A stretch of 64,000 nt of DNA. It comes from Streptomyces caelestis. GTDB lineage: Bacteria > Actinomycetota > Actinomycetes > Streptomycetales > Streptomycetaceae. The DNA is taken from positions 1 through 64,000 of the forward strand of contig NZ_LGCN01000265.1 in NCBI RefSeq assembly GCF_001279005.1, written 5' to 3'. Positions 26,674 to 34,160 of this stretch are shown piece after piece. The notes under the pieces were generated by a model, which saw only the letters and a program-made list of their open reading frames with translations, did no database searches and had not been told where the DNA came from. The translations under genes and the position numbers were made by a program. Position 1 is the first letter of the stretch, and every line of letters starts with the position of its first letter.

Positions 26674-26886
26674 GTGGCGGACATCGAGGAAGCGCGCAAG
26701 CAGTTCGAGCGGATCGACACGGACGGGGACGGGGCCATCACCGCCGCCGAGTTCAAGGCCGCCCTGGCGCAGGGCGGTGACTGGAACGTCACCGAGTCGG
26801 TCGCCGAGGCCGTGATCAGGTCCCAGGACCTGAACGGCGACAAGGTCCTGTCCTTCGACGAGTTCTGGACGCACCTGAACAAGTAG
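26674..26886 (+). CDS. Small two-EF-hand calcium-binding protein
   Basis: A 70-residue cytosolic protein with two canonical EF-hand loops: DTDGDGAITAAE at about residues 17-28 and DLNGDKVLSFDE at about 53-64. Both have acidic or Asn residues at loop positions 1, 3, 5 and Glu at 12, so both should bind calcium. The GTG at 26674 has GAGGGG seven bases upstream; the longer open frame upstream is not coding. It matches the small calmodulin-like EF-hand proteins of Streptomyces. Targets are unknown. It converges with the GH25 gene, leaving only 25 bp between stops. Confidence 0.93.
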   Translation: MADIEEARKQFERIDTDGDGAITAAEFKAALAQGGDWNVTESVAEAVIRSQDLNGDKVLSFDEFWTHLNK

Positions 26887-26911
26887 GCGCGGTCCGGGAG
26901 CGGGCCGGGGG

Positions 26912-27469
26912 CTAGACGCCCTCGGCCCACTCCTGCAGCGCCGACCTGCTGGAGAAGTCCGCGACGTTCCTGTCCAGCGGGTCGTCGGTGTACTGGTGGA
27001 AGCGCCACTCCGCCTGGATGCGGGGCTCTCCCGCGGTGACGTAGTCGGCGATCCAGAGGCCGTCGCCCGCGTAGGACGTCGTGTCGACGGTCAGCCAGAA
27101 ACTCCGATTGCAGTACAGGATCACCCTGTGGTGCGGCCGCAGTTCCTTCACCTTGCGGATGAAGCGGTCCTTCTCCGCGTTGCTCGCCCGCGTTCCCTCG
27201 CCCGTCGTCTCCCAGTCGACCGCGAGGACGTCGCCCCGCTTCTCCGGGGTCCTGCGCACGAAGTACTCCGCCTGGGCCGTGAGGTCGCCCGGCCAGAGGA
27301 AGTGGTAGAAACCGACGACCAGGCCGGCGTCGCGGGCCCTCCTCGTCTGGGCCGAGAGCTTGGGGTTGGTGTACGAACGGCCCTCCGTCGCCTTGACGAA
27401 GACGAAGGACAGGCCGTCGGTGTCGTACGAGGACGACTGGTACGCACTCACGTCGATGCCGCGCAGCAT
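26912..27469 (-). CDS. GH25 family muramidase (lysozyme-like)
   Basis: A 185-residue glycoside hydrolase family 25 domain that cleaves the MurNAc-GlcNAc bond of peptidoglycan. It shows GIDVSAYQ at the start, FVFVKATEG, GFYHFLWPGD, the catalytic pair in LAVDWETTGEG, and LWIADYVTAGEP near the end. The start is set at ATG 27469, with AGGGAG four bases upstream; the frame is open to 27616 but that extension is not domain-like. There is no signal peptide, so how it reaches the wall is unclear. It is divergent from the SorC regulator heading the T7SS locus. Confidence 0.88.
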   Translation of the reverse strand: MLRGIDVSAYQSSSYDTDGLSFVFVKATEGRSYTNPKLSAQTRRARDAGLVVGFYHFLWPGDLTAQAEYFVRRTPEKRGDVLAVDWETTGEGTRASNAEKDRFIRKVKELRPHHRVILYCNRSFWLTVDTTSYAGDGLWIADYVTAGEPRIQAEWRFHQYTDDPLDRNVADFSSRSALQEWAEGV

Positions 27470-27612
27470 GGGGCTCCCTGAGGTGCCGGTGGGGGGAGGG
27501 GAGTCGGAATGATTTCTTCCCCGCCCTGGCACGGGCGACCCGTCCGGGACCGGGAAAGTCCGGTCCCGGAGGTCACTGACGTCTCCGGTGTCACTTCGAT
27601 GTCGCTTCTCCG

Positions 27613-27667
27613 TCATGTTTCGCTCACTTCGTACAGATGAACTAGCCGGAGAAGTGGCGTGACATGA
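27613..27667. promoter_or_regulatory. Operator-like inverted repeat upstream of the SorC regulator gene
   Basis: The arms TCATGT...CACTTC (27613-27630) and GAAGTG...ACATGA (27651-27667) match as inverted 6-bp pairs at both ends, with imperfect middle parts. They frame TCGTACAGATGAAC, which also occurs at 23842. The position, just upstream of the regulator start and in the divergent gap to the GH25 gene, suits an autoregulatory operator. Confidence 0.45.
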
Positions 27668-27694
27668 CGAACGATGAGAGCGCGGAGAGAAGAA

Positions 27695-28732
27695 ATGGCC
27701 GAACCGGTTGAGGCGGTGGCGTTACCCGCCCCGATCGACACGCTCCTCGCCGCCGCCGTCGCCCGGCGCTTCTACCTGGAGCAGCGGTCGAAGGTGGAGA
27801 TCGCCAAGGAGTTCGGCATCAGCCGGTTCAAGGTGGCCCGCCTCCTCGACGCGGCCGTGGCCCACGACATCGTGCGCATCGACATCACCGTCCCGGCCGA
27901 GATCGACGTCCCCCTCGGGCGGGCGCTCACCGAGCGCTTCGGACTCCGGCACGGCGTCGTCGTCAACCTGGGCCGCGGCGAGGGCGGTGCGGCGGCGACG
28001 GCGGACCAGCGGCAGAGCGGTCGCTGGCTCGGTACGGCGGCGGCCCGGCTGATCTCGGAGATCGTCGAGGAGGGCGACGTCCTCGGGCTGGACGGCAGTC
28101 ACGCGGTGGACGCGCTCAGCGAGGCGGTCACCCGGCTGCCGCTGTGCGACGTGGTCCAGCTGACCGGGGTGCACGGGCGGGACCTCGCCCGTGACGCCGC
28201 GATCACCGCGGTCCGCCGTACGGCCGCGGCGGGCGGCGGCCGCGCGTTCCCGCTGCACGCCCCGTTCCTCCTGCCCGACGCCGTGACGGCCGCCGTCCTG
28301 CGCAGCCAGCCCGCCACCGCCGAGACGCTGGACCGGTTCGGACAGGTCACCAAGGCCGTCGTCGGCGTCGCGGCGTGGGACGCCCCGCACTCCACGGTGT
28401 ACGACGCCCTGTCCGAGCGGGAGCGGGAGACGCTCCGGGAGGCGGGGGCGTGCGCCGAGGTGGCCGGACACGTCCTGGACGCCGAGGGCCGGGTGGTCCC
28501 CACCGAGCTGAACGCCCGCACGATCGCCGTCAGCGCCGCGGAACTCCGGGGCGTCACGGAGCTGATCGGCGTCACGGCCGGTGGACGCGGCACCGGGGCG
28601 GTCCGCGCCGCGCTGAGGTCCGGACTGCTCACCGGAGTCGTCACGGACGCCGCGACCGCGCGCCGCCTCCTCTGGCACGACGACCCGGACGACCCGGCAC
28701 GGACCGCACCGTCGTCCCGATCCACCGAATGA
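27695..28732 (+). CDS. SorC-family transcriptional regulator with a TTA codon
   Basis: A 345-residue regulator. The N-terminal helix-turn-helix is at about residues 25-55 (KVEIAKEFGISRFKVARLLD). A SorC/DeoR-type sugar-binding domain fills the rest (EEGDVLGLDGSHAVDALSEA, the VQLTGVHG block and GVTAGGRGTGAV near the C-terminus). Such proteins bind phosphosugars and control nearby operons. The ATG at 27695 has GGAGAG five bases upstream. Codon 10 is TTA (27722-27724), which in Streptomyces needs the bldA tRNA. The stop is 8 bp from the next start, so it is co-transcribed with two T7SS-associated genes, and an operator-like repeat precedes it. Confidence 0.92.
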   Translation: MAEPVEAVALPAPIDTLLAAAVARRFYLEQRSKVEIAKEFGISRFKVARLLDAAVAHDIVRIDITVPAEIDVPLGRALTERFGLRHGVVVNLGRGEGGAAATADQRQSGRWLGTAAARLISEIVEEGDVLGLDGSHAVDALSEAVTRLPLCDVVQLTGVHGRDLARDAAITAVRRTAAAGGGRAFPLHAPFLLPDAVTAAVLRSQPATAETLDRFGQVTKAVVGVAAWDAPHSTVYDALSERERETLREAGACAEVAGHVLDAEGRVVPTELNARTIAVSAAELRGVTELIGVTAGGRGTGAVRAALRSGLLTGVVTDAATARRLLWHDDPDDPARTAPSSRSTE

Positions 28733-28740
28733 GGACAGCG

Positions 28741-29406
28741 ATGAGCCAGCAGGACGAGGCGCTTCCGCCCGTTCCGGACGACATCCGCGAGGCGGGCCGC
28801 CTCGCCCCGGACCACTGGCTGGGGGTGGTCGACCCGATGTGGTCCGGGGAGGGGAAGCCCCCGGAGTGGGCGATGACCGGCCGGTGGCGGTCCGGCCTCG
28901 ACGGGGAGATCGTCGAGTGGGAGGACAACCCCGAGTACCGGCCGTCCCCGCGCGCGCTCGGCTGGCCCGAGCCGCAGGACGAGGTGGACCGCGCCGTCCA
29001 GCTCGCGTCGACCGGGTACGGGCCCGGCGAGGCGGTGCCGACCGCGCTGGTGGGACGCGAGGTGGCCGTGCTGACGGCGCCGGACGGCGGCCCGCTGAGT
29101 GCGGCGGCGCCGGACGGGACGCCGGTCGTCCCGGTGTTCACCTCGTCGGTGTTCCTGCACACCGTGGGCCGTTTCGCGTTCGAACTCGTCGGCGCGGACG
29201 ACCTCGTGGCGCGCGTCCCCGAGGGGCACGCGCTGTACCTGAACCCCTCGGCCGCGGTGAGCATGCTGCTGGACCCCGGCGCCGTGCGCGACGCGGTCCG
29301 AGGCGGCGCGGACGCGGAGGCGCGGACCTCCGCCGCCGCGCCCGCGGGCCGTACCGCGCGGGTGCTGACCGAGGCCGTCCACCCGGTGCGGGGGACGGAC
29401 GCGTGA
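28741..29406 (+). CDS. T7SS-associated protein (SseB-like)
   Basis: A 221-residue soluble protein resembling actinobacterial proteins named type VII secretion system-associated. It has an N-terminal part with DHWLGVVDPMWSGEG and PPEWAMTGRWRSGLDGEIVEW. A C-terminal SseB-like domain follows, with VPVFTSSVFLHTVGRFAFEL and the PEGHALYLNPSAAVSMLLDP block. ATG with GAGGA six bases upstream, 8 bp after the regulator. The stop overlaps the next gene's GTG (GTGA). Its role is not known; SseB-like proteins are usually cytosolic partners of secretion systems. Confidence 0.8.
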   Translation: MSQQDEALPPVPDDIREAGRLAPDHWLGVVDPMWSGEGKPPEWAMTGRWRSGLDGEIVEWEDNPEYRPSPRALGWPEPQDEVDRAVQLASTGYGPGEAVPTALVGREVAVLTAPDGGPLSAAAPDGTPVVPVFTSSVFLHTVGRFAFELVGADDLVARVPEGHALYLNPSAAVSMLLDPGAVRDAVRGGADAEARTSAAAPAGRTARVLTEAVHPVRGTDA

Positions 29407-32400
29407 GCCGCTGGTCGTCCGTGATGCCGGGCCGGGGACGCAGGTCCGGCTCCGGTACGGGCCGCCGCGGCACGGCGCGCCCGGCCGGCGGCGCGAACGG
29501 CACGGGGAACGGCACCGCGAACGGCACCGGGAACCGGGGCGTCGGCGGCCCGCCGGTCGAGGACGTCGACGGCGTGCTGCTGGTGCGCTCGGTCGAGGAC
29601 GACTCGTTCCCGCTGGACGTCGTGGCCGAGGTGGCGGGCGCCGTCGGGCGGGAGGAGGACGTCGTCACGGTGATCGTGGGCTCCGCCGCCGGGGGCGGGG
29701 GGCCCGACGCCGACCACTGGGCACGGCTGGGCGCGCTGCTCGACTCCCTCCGCGCGCGGGGCACCGAACGGGTCCGGCTCGTGATGTCCGGCGCCGGTGA
29801 CGACCGGCCGGACCGGCCCAGCGTCGCCCGCCGGATCGCGGACGCCTGGGAACTGGAGGTGACGGCTCCGGACGGGGCCGTCCTGATCACGCCCGGGGGA
29901 GCGCTCTTCGTCCACGGCGACTCCCGCCCCGGATGCGCGTGGTGGCGGTTCGCGCCCGGCGCGGAGCCCCGGAAGGCGGGCCGGCGTGCCCCGGCGCCCG
30001 TCTGGGAGGAGGCGCTGGACGGGGTGCCCGCGCGCACGGCCGGCGGCTGTGTCGTGGACCGTGTCCCGGCGGGCGTGATGATCCGCCCGGCCGGGGCGCC
30101 CGGACCGGCCCCCGACGACCTGTGCTTCTCCGTGCCCGTCGACTTCGAGCGGCTGACGGTGCTGGTCGGCGCCCCACAGGCGGAGGACGTCGCCGCCGAC
30201 GAGGTCGCCGCCGTCCTCAAGGGGCTGCCGGAGGAGGAGCGTGCCCGCACCCGGCTCGCGCCCGGCGGCCGGCGCGACCTGCTGCGGCTCGGGCAGTCGG
30301 TCGCCGATCTGCTGGGCGCCGAGGTGGAGGTGCTCACCGGCCTGCCGCTGCTCGACGACCACGCACCGCCCGGAACACCTCCCCGGCCGACGCTGGTCGG
30401 ACTGGACGGCAGGCCGAGCTGGCGGCCGTTCGTGTCGTCCGTGGTCTGCGGCCCGGTCGACTCCGAGGGGCGGGCTCCCGTCCCCAGGCCGGTGGAGCTC
30501 CACCCGCCCGACTGGATCCTCGGCGGCGGCGAGCGGGGGACGGTACGGCTGACGGACCGCTGGCAGGCGACGGTGACCCGGGCCGGCCTCGCCCTGTGGA
30601 CACCGGACGGCCCCCGGCCGGGGCCGCTCGGACCGGCCGTCGACCCGGAGGTGTGCGCCATCGAACTGGGCATGCCGGGGCAGCCGTTGGACGACTCCCT
30701 GCTGCCCGCGCTGTCCCGCCTGGTGCGCGGCCTCGGAACCGACGTCCGCTCACGCACCACCCTGCTGGTCCGCGGCAGGCTGCTGGCGGGCGACGGCGCC
30801 CTGCGCCGCCTGGCCGCCGAACACGGCATACCGGGCATCCGCTACGTCACCGCCGGCCGGCCCGCACGCCCCGGCCCGGCCGCCGGCCGGCCGGGCCCGA
30901 CCGCGGAGCCCGGCCGCGTCCCACCGCCCGGGCGGGCGGCCCACGGGCCCGGCCGGGCGGTGCCGACCGTGGCCCACGGTCCCGGTGCGGCCGCCGCCGG
31001 GGTGGGCCGTGCTGTGCCGTCCGGTGCGGGTGCCGGTGGCCCGGGAGCTGTCGAGCCCGGCCGGACCTCGCCGGTCGGTGGGGTGGTTCGTGGGGCGGGT
31101 GGGGCTGCTGTTCCGTTGGTCGCGGGGTCCGGTGCCGGGGTGGGCCGGGGGCCCCGCGGGCCCGTTGTCGGTCCGTCGGCCGTCGGTCCCGGTGAGGCTT
31201 CGCCGGTCGGTGAGGCGGTCCGTGGGCCGGGGACGGCCGCTGCCGACCCGCAGGCCGGCGGACCCGGCGGGGCTCCGGGGCCCGGTGGGGTGGTTCAGGA
31301 ATCCGGTACGACCCCTGCCCTTCCGGCCGCCGGGCCCGGCGCCGGAGCGGCCCGTCGGCGGACCGGTGCGGCGGTGAGCGGTCCGTCGACCGCCGGGCCC
31401 GGAGGAGGAGCGGCCCGCCCCGACGGCGTGCTCGCCGCCGAGCCGCAGGCTGCCGGGCCCGGGGTGCCGGCGCTCCCGCCCGTCGTGTCCTCGGGCGCCC
31501 CCCGGGACGGCGGGACCGCCGAAGCGAACGGTCCGTCGGCCGCCGGGCCCGTCGTGTTCCCGGAGGTCCGAGCGGACGTGGACGCCCCCGGCCGGCCGGT
31601 CGCCGGTGCCGGGGGACCTGTGCCGCCGGGATCCCCTCGGGAGGGCGGGCCCCTGCCCTCGCCGGATTCCCCTCCGGATCCGGACGGCGGGACCGCAGGC
31701 TTCGAGGGAGCGGAACCCGGGGCGTCCGTGCCCGCCGCGTCCTCGGAGTCCGGTCCGCGGGGGCGGTCCGCCGAGGGGGCCGCGACCTCCGAATCGCCGG
31801 AGGCCGGGGACGGCGGCGGGAGCGAGCGGGAGGCTTCCGGACCCGGTGCGGCACCGGAGGGCGGGACGCGCCCGGGGGCCACGGAGTCCCGGTCCGTCTC
31901 CTCGGTCGGGCCGCGCCCCGCAAGCGCCGGTGAGGGAAGCGGCCCGGCGCCGGACAGCGGCCGTGCCGGGACCGGACCGCGCGGGCGGAGCGGCGAGGCG
32001 CCCGCCCCGCACCGCGCCGCCCTTCCGTTCGCGCCCGGACACGTCAGCGGGGCCGCCGAGCGCGCCGCGTTCCGGGACGCCGCGGCCGGCGCCTGGGAGA
32101 GGCACGCCGCCGCCGTCTCCCGGGTGCTCACCCGGATGCCCGCCCTGCGCGGTCACGAACTGGAGGCGGCGCGCACCGACCTCGTCGCCGTGCACGCCTA
32201 CCTCACCGCCGGGGAAGGGCCGCTGCACCACCGCGAACTGATCCGGGACCTGCACACCGGCGAGGGGCGCCTGCTGCCCTACGCCGGCTGTCTGGCGTCC
32301 GCCCTGCGCCGGCTGCCCTCCTACCGGGGCGTGGCCCTGCGCGGCGGGGACGCCGACGGTCCCGAACCGGCGGTCGGCACACTGCTGCACGACCCCGCCC

Positions 32401-32783
32401 CGGTCAGCACCCTGGCCGGGACCTCGGCGCTCCCCGCCGGGGCCCCCGTGCGCTACGCGATCTGGTCCGTCACCGGACGCAAGGTACGGCAACTGCTCGA
32501 CCGGCCGGGCGGCTCCACGGAGACGCACGAGGAGATCGTCTTCGTGCCGGGGACCGGCTTCCGGGTGCTGGGGGTACGGACCGCGCCCGCGGGCCCCTCC
32601 GTCGTACTGCTGCGCGAGCTCCCCGGGAACGCGACCGCCTACATGGACGGGTCGGAGGAACTGAGCGGCCTGGACCTCAAGGCCCTCACGCACCTCGAGG
32701 AGGCGCTGGCCAAGGGCTTCCGCGTCGGTGACGGTCCGCAGTGGCCGGAACGCTGTTCCGGGCCCGTGGGCCAGGACGGATAG
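29403..32783 (+). CDS. Large T7SS-locus protein with C-terminal ADP-ribosyltransferase-like domain
   Basis: An 1126-residue protein with no signal peptide. Residues about 50-480 hold what look like three related alpha/beta modules (for example VTVIVGSAAGGG...RVRLVMSGAG and LTVLVGAPQ...VEVLTGLPLL). Residues about 485-870 are low-complexity Pro/Gly/Ala. Residues about 880-1126 look like an ADP-ribosyltransferase fold: a helical start, then LPSYRGVAL (R975), PVSTLAGTSAL (S1008) and THEEIVFVPGTGFRVL (E1044), which is the R-S-E order of the arginine-type clade. The residue two before the Glu is His, not Gln or Glu, so the usual arginine specificity is not expected. GTG start overlapping the previous stop. 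It is probably an effector or a secretion-linked modifier; the assignment of function is inference. Confidence 0.75.
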   Translation: MSRWSSVMPGRGRRSGSGTGRRGTARPAGGANGTGNGTANGTGNRGVGGPPVEDVDGVLLVRSVEDDSFPLDVVAEVAGAVGREEDVVTVIVGSAAGGGGPDADHWARLGALLDSLRARGTERVRLVMSGAGDDRPDRPSVARRIADAWELEVTAPDGAVLITPGGALFVHGDSRPGCAWWRFAPGAEPRKAGRRAPAPVWEEALDGVPARTAGGCVVDRVPAGVMIRPAGAPGPAPDDLCFSVPVDFERLTVLVGAPQAEDVAADEVAAVLKGLPEEERARTRLAPGGRRDLLRLGQSVADLLGAEVEVLTGLPLLDDHAPPGTPPRPTLVGLDGRPSWRPFVSSVVCGPVDSEGRAPVPRPVELHPPDWILGGGERGTVRLTDRWQATVTRAGLALWTPDGPRPGPLGPAVDPEVCAIELGMPGQPLDDSLLPALSRLVRGLGTDVRSRTTLLVRGRLLAGDGALRRLAAEHGIPGIRYVTAGRPARPGPAAGRPGPTAEPGRVPPPGRAAHGPGRAVPTVAHGPGAAAAGVGRAVPSGAGAGGPGAVEPGRTSPVGGVVRGAGGAAVPLVAGSGAGVGRGPRGPVVGPSAVGPGEASPVGEAVRGPGTAAADPQAGGPGGAPGPGGVVQESGTTPALPAAGPGAGAARRRTGAAVSGPSTAGPGGGAARPDGVLAAEPQAAGPGVPALPPVVSSGAPRDGGTAEANGPSAAGPVVFPEVRADVDAPGRPVAGAGGPVPPGSPREGGPLPSPDSPPDPDGGTAGFEGAEPGASVPAASSESGPRGRSAEGAATSESPEAGDGGGSEREASGPGAAPEGGTRPGATESRSVSSVGPRPASAGEGSGPAPDSGRAGTGPRGRSGEAPAPHRAALPFAPGHVSGAAERAAFRDAAAGAWERHAAAVSRVLTRMPALRGHELEAARTDLVAVHAYLTAGEGPLHHRELIRDLHTGEGRLLPYAGCLASALRRLPSYRGVALRGGDADGPEPAVGTLLHDPAPVSTLAGTSALPAGAPVRYAIWSVTGRKVRQLLDRPGGSTETHEEIVFVPGTGFRVLGVRTAPAGPSVVLLRELPGNATAYMDGSEELSGLDLKALTHLEEALAKGFRVGDGPQWPERCSGPVGQDG

Positions 32784-32837
32784 CGAGCGACGGGGAAGGC
32801 ACCACCACCCATCCCCCCCCACAGTCCAAGGAGAACG

Positions 32838-34106
32838 ATGGCAATACGCGATCAATCGCCCCCCGACGGGCCCGACGGCACGGGCGGTTCGTCCGTCCGC
32901 AGGGCCGTCTCCCTCGGGTCGGCGGCGGCCGACCCCGGCCCGATGCTGGCGCCGGCCGTACGGCGTACGGCCGCACCGGAGCCGGACGAGGGCGGCACCG
33001 GGGAAGCGGGGACCGCACGGCCGGCCCCGGCCACCGCCGGGAGCGAGGCAGCCCCCGAGCGGCCCGCCGCCACGGGCGGTACGGCCGCCACGGGCGGTAC
33101 GGCCGCGACGGCCGCCGCCCCCGACGCGTCCGCCGCACCGCGGCGGCCGGAAGCGGAGAGCGGGAGCGCCGCCGAGCCGGCCACCGCCGTCCGGGCCGTC
33201 CCGGACGCCACAGCCGACGCGGCCGGCGGAACCGGAACCGCCGCCGCCGGCGCCGGTGCGGACGGGCCGCCGTCCGGGAAACCGAAGAAGCCCCTGCTCG
33301 CCGCCGCCGGCATCGCGGGCGTCGTCCTCCTCGCCGTGCCGCTGCTGATCTGGGCCACGGACGACTCGCAGCAGAGGAAGAAGGACGACGTGGCGGTGGC
33401 CGCCGGGTCCGACACACTGCTCGAGGAGGAGTCCCTGGAGGTGCCGAAGGGCGACTACGCCCCGGCGGAGCCCACGCCGGAGCCCTCCACGAAGAAGCCG
33501 TCCGCCGAGCCGAAACCCGTCGTCGAGAAGGCGGTTCCGGTGACGACTTCGGAGGCCCCGGTCAGCGAGTCGCCCAAGGCGACGGAGAAGAAGCCGGAGA
33601 AGAAGCCGGAGAAGGTGGAGACCCGGGTCGAGGAGCGCGAGGCTCCCAAGCTCCCGCCGAACACCGCCGCCTACGCCGTCCAGCGGCTGGCCGCCTCGGA
33701 TTCCGGCCGGCACATCTGCTACCGGGTCCACAGGAAGGGGGCCGGCTGGACGAACCCGAGGTGCGACGGGGCCATGGCGGGCAAGGGGCTGCCGATCACG
33801 GCCATCAACATCGCGGTGGTCGGCGCCAAGAAGGTGTCCGCCAACGAGTACGTCCAGAAGGACGGCTGGACGACCCCGTGGTCGAGTGCGGCCGACGCGA
33901 CGGACCTGACACTGGGCAGCGACTCCCCGAACGCGCCGAACCTCAGCGGCTACGCCATCGGCGTCGACGACGGCAACGTCTGCCACCACCACAAGCTCGG
34001 CGGGCACGACTGGGGCGCCTATCTGTGCGAGTCGTCCCAGGGCTGGAGGTTCGGCGGGTCGCTGAAGCCGGACGTGTGGCTGGAGAGCGTCAAGTTCAAC
34101 CTCTGA
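32838..34106 (+). CDS. Membrane-anchored protein with ChW-like C-terminal repeats
   Basis: A 422-residue protein. A disordered cytosolic Ala/Pro/Gly-rich N-terminus of about 150 residues is followed by a single membrane segment (about 153-176, LLAAAGIAGVVLLAVPLLIW). An extracellular stalk rich in Lys, Glu and Pro comes next (about 200-275, KKPEKKPEKVE), then a C-terminal domain (about 280-422). The latter has GW-containing units (YRVHRKGAGWTNPRCDG, YVQKDGWTTPWS) resembling clostridial hydrophobic-Trp (ChW) repeats, which bind wall or host surfaces. ATG at 32838 with AAGGAG seven bases upstream. It follows the ART-like gene by 54 bp. A role in the T7SS envelope step is inference. Confidence 0.75.
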   Translation: MAIRDQSPPDGPDGTGGSSVRRAVSLGSAAADPGPMLAPAVRRTAAPEPDEGGTGEAGTARPAPATAGSEAAPERPAATGGTAATGGTAATAAAPDASAAPRRPEAESGSAAEPATAVRAVPDATADAAGGTGTAAAGAGADGPPSGKPKKPLLAAAGIAGVVLLAVPLLIWATDDSQQRKKDDVAVAAGSDTLLEEESLEVPKGDYAPAEPTPEPSTKKPSAEPKPVVEKAVPVTTSEAPVSESPKATEKKPEKKPEKVETRVEEREAPKLPPNTAAYAVQRLAASDSGRHICYRVHRKGAGWTNPRCDGAMAGKGLPITAINIAVVGAKKVSANEYVQKDGWTTPWSSAADATDLTLGSDSPNAPNLSGYAIGVDDGNVCHHHKLGGHDWGAYLCESSQGWRFGGSLKPDVWLESVKFNL

Positions 34107-34124
34107 GGGACGCGACAGCGCAGC

Positions 34125-34156
34125 GGACGCCCGCCGGCACCGGCCGGCGGGCGTCC
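34125..34156. terminator. Bidirectional hairpin between convergent genes
   Basis: A perfect 13-bp stem (34125-34137 with 34144-34156) and 6-base loop lie between the stop at 34106 and the opposed stop at 34161, so it can serve both transcripts. Confidence 0.85.
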
Positions 34157-34160
34157 GTCC

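Noticed and set aside
28375..28740. N-terminal extension of the SseB-like gene into the regulator gene
   Set aside because: The ATG at 28741 has a good ribosome site and the extension overlaps well-supported SorC coding sequence.
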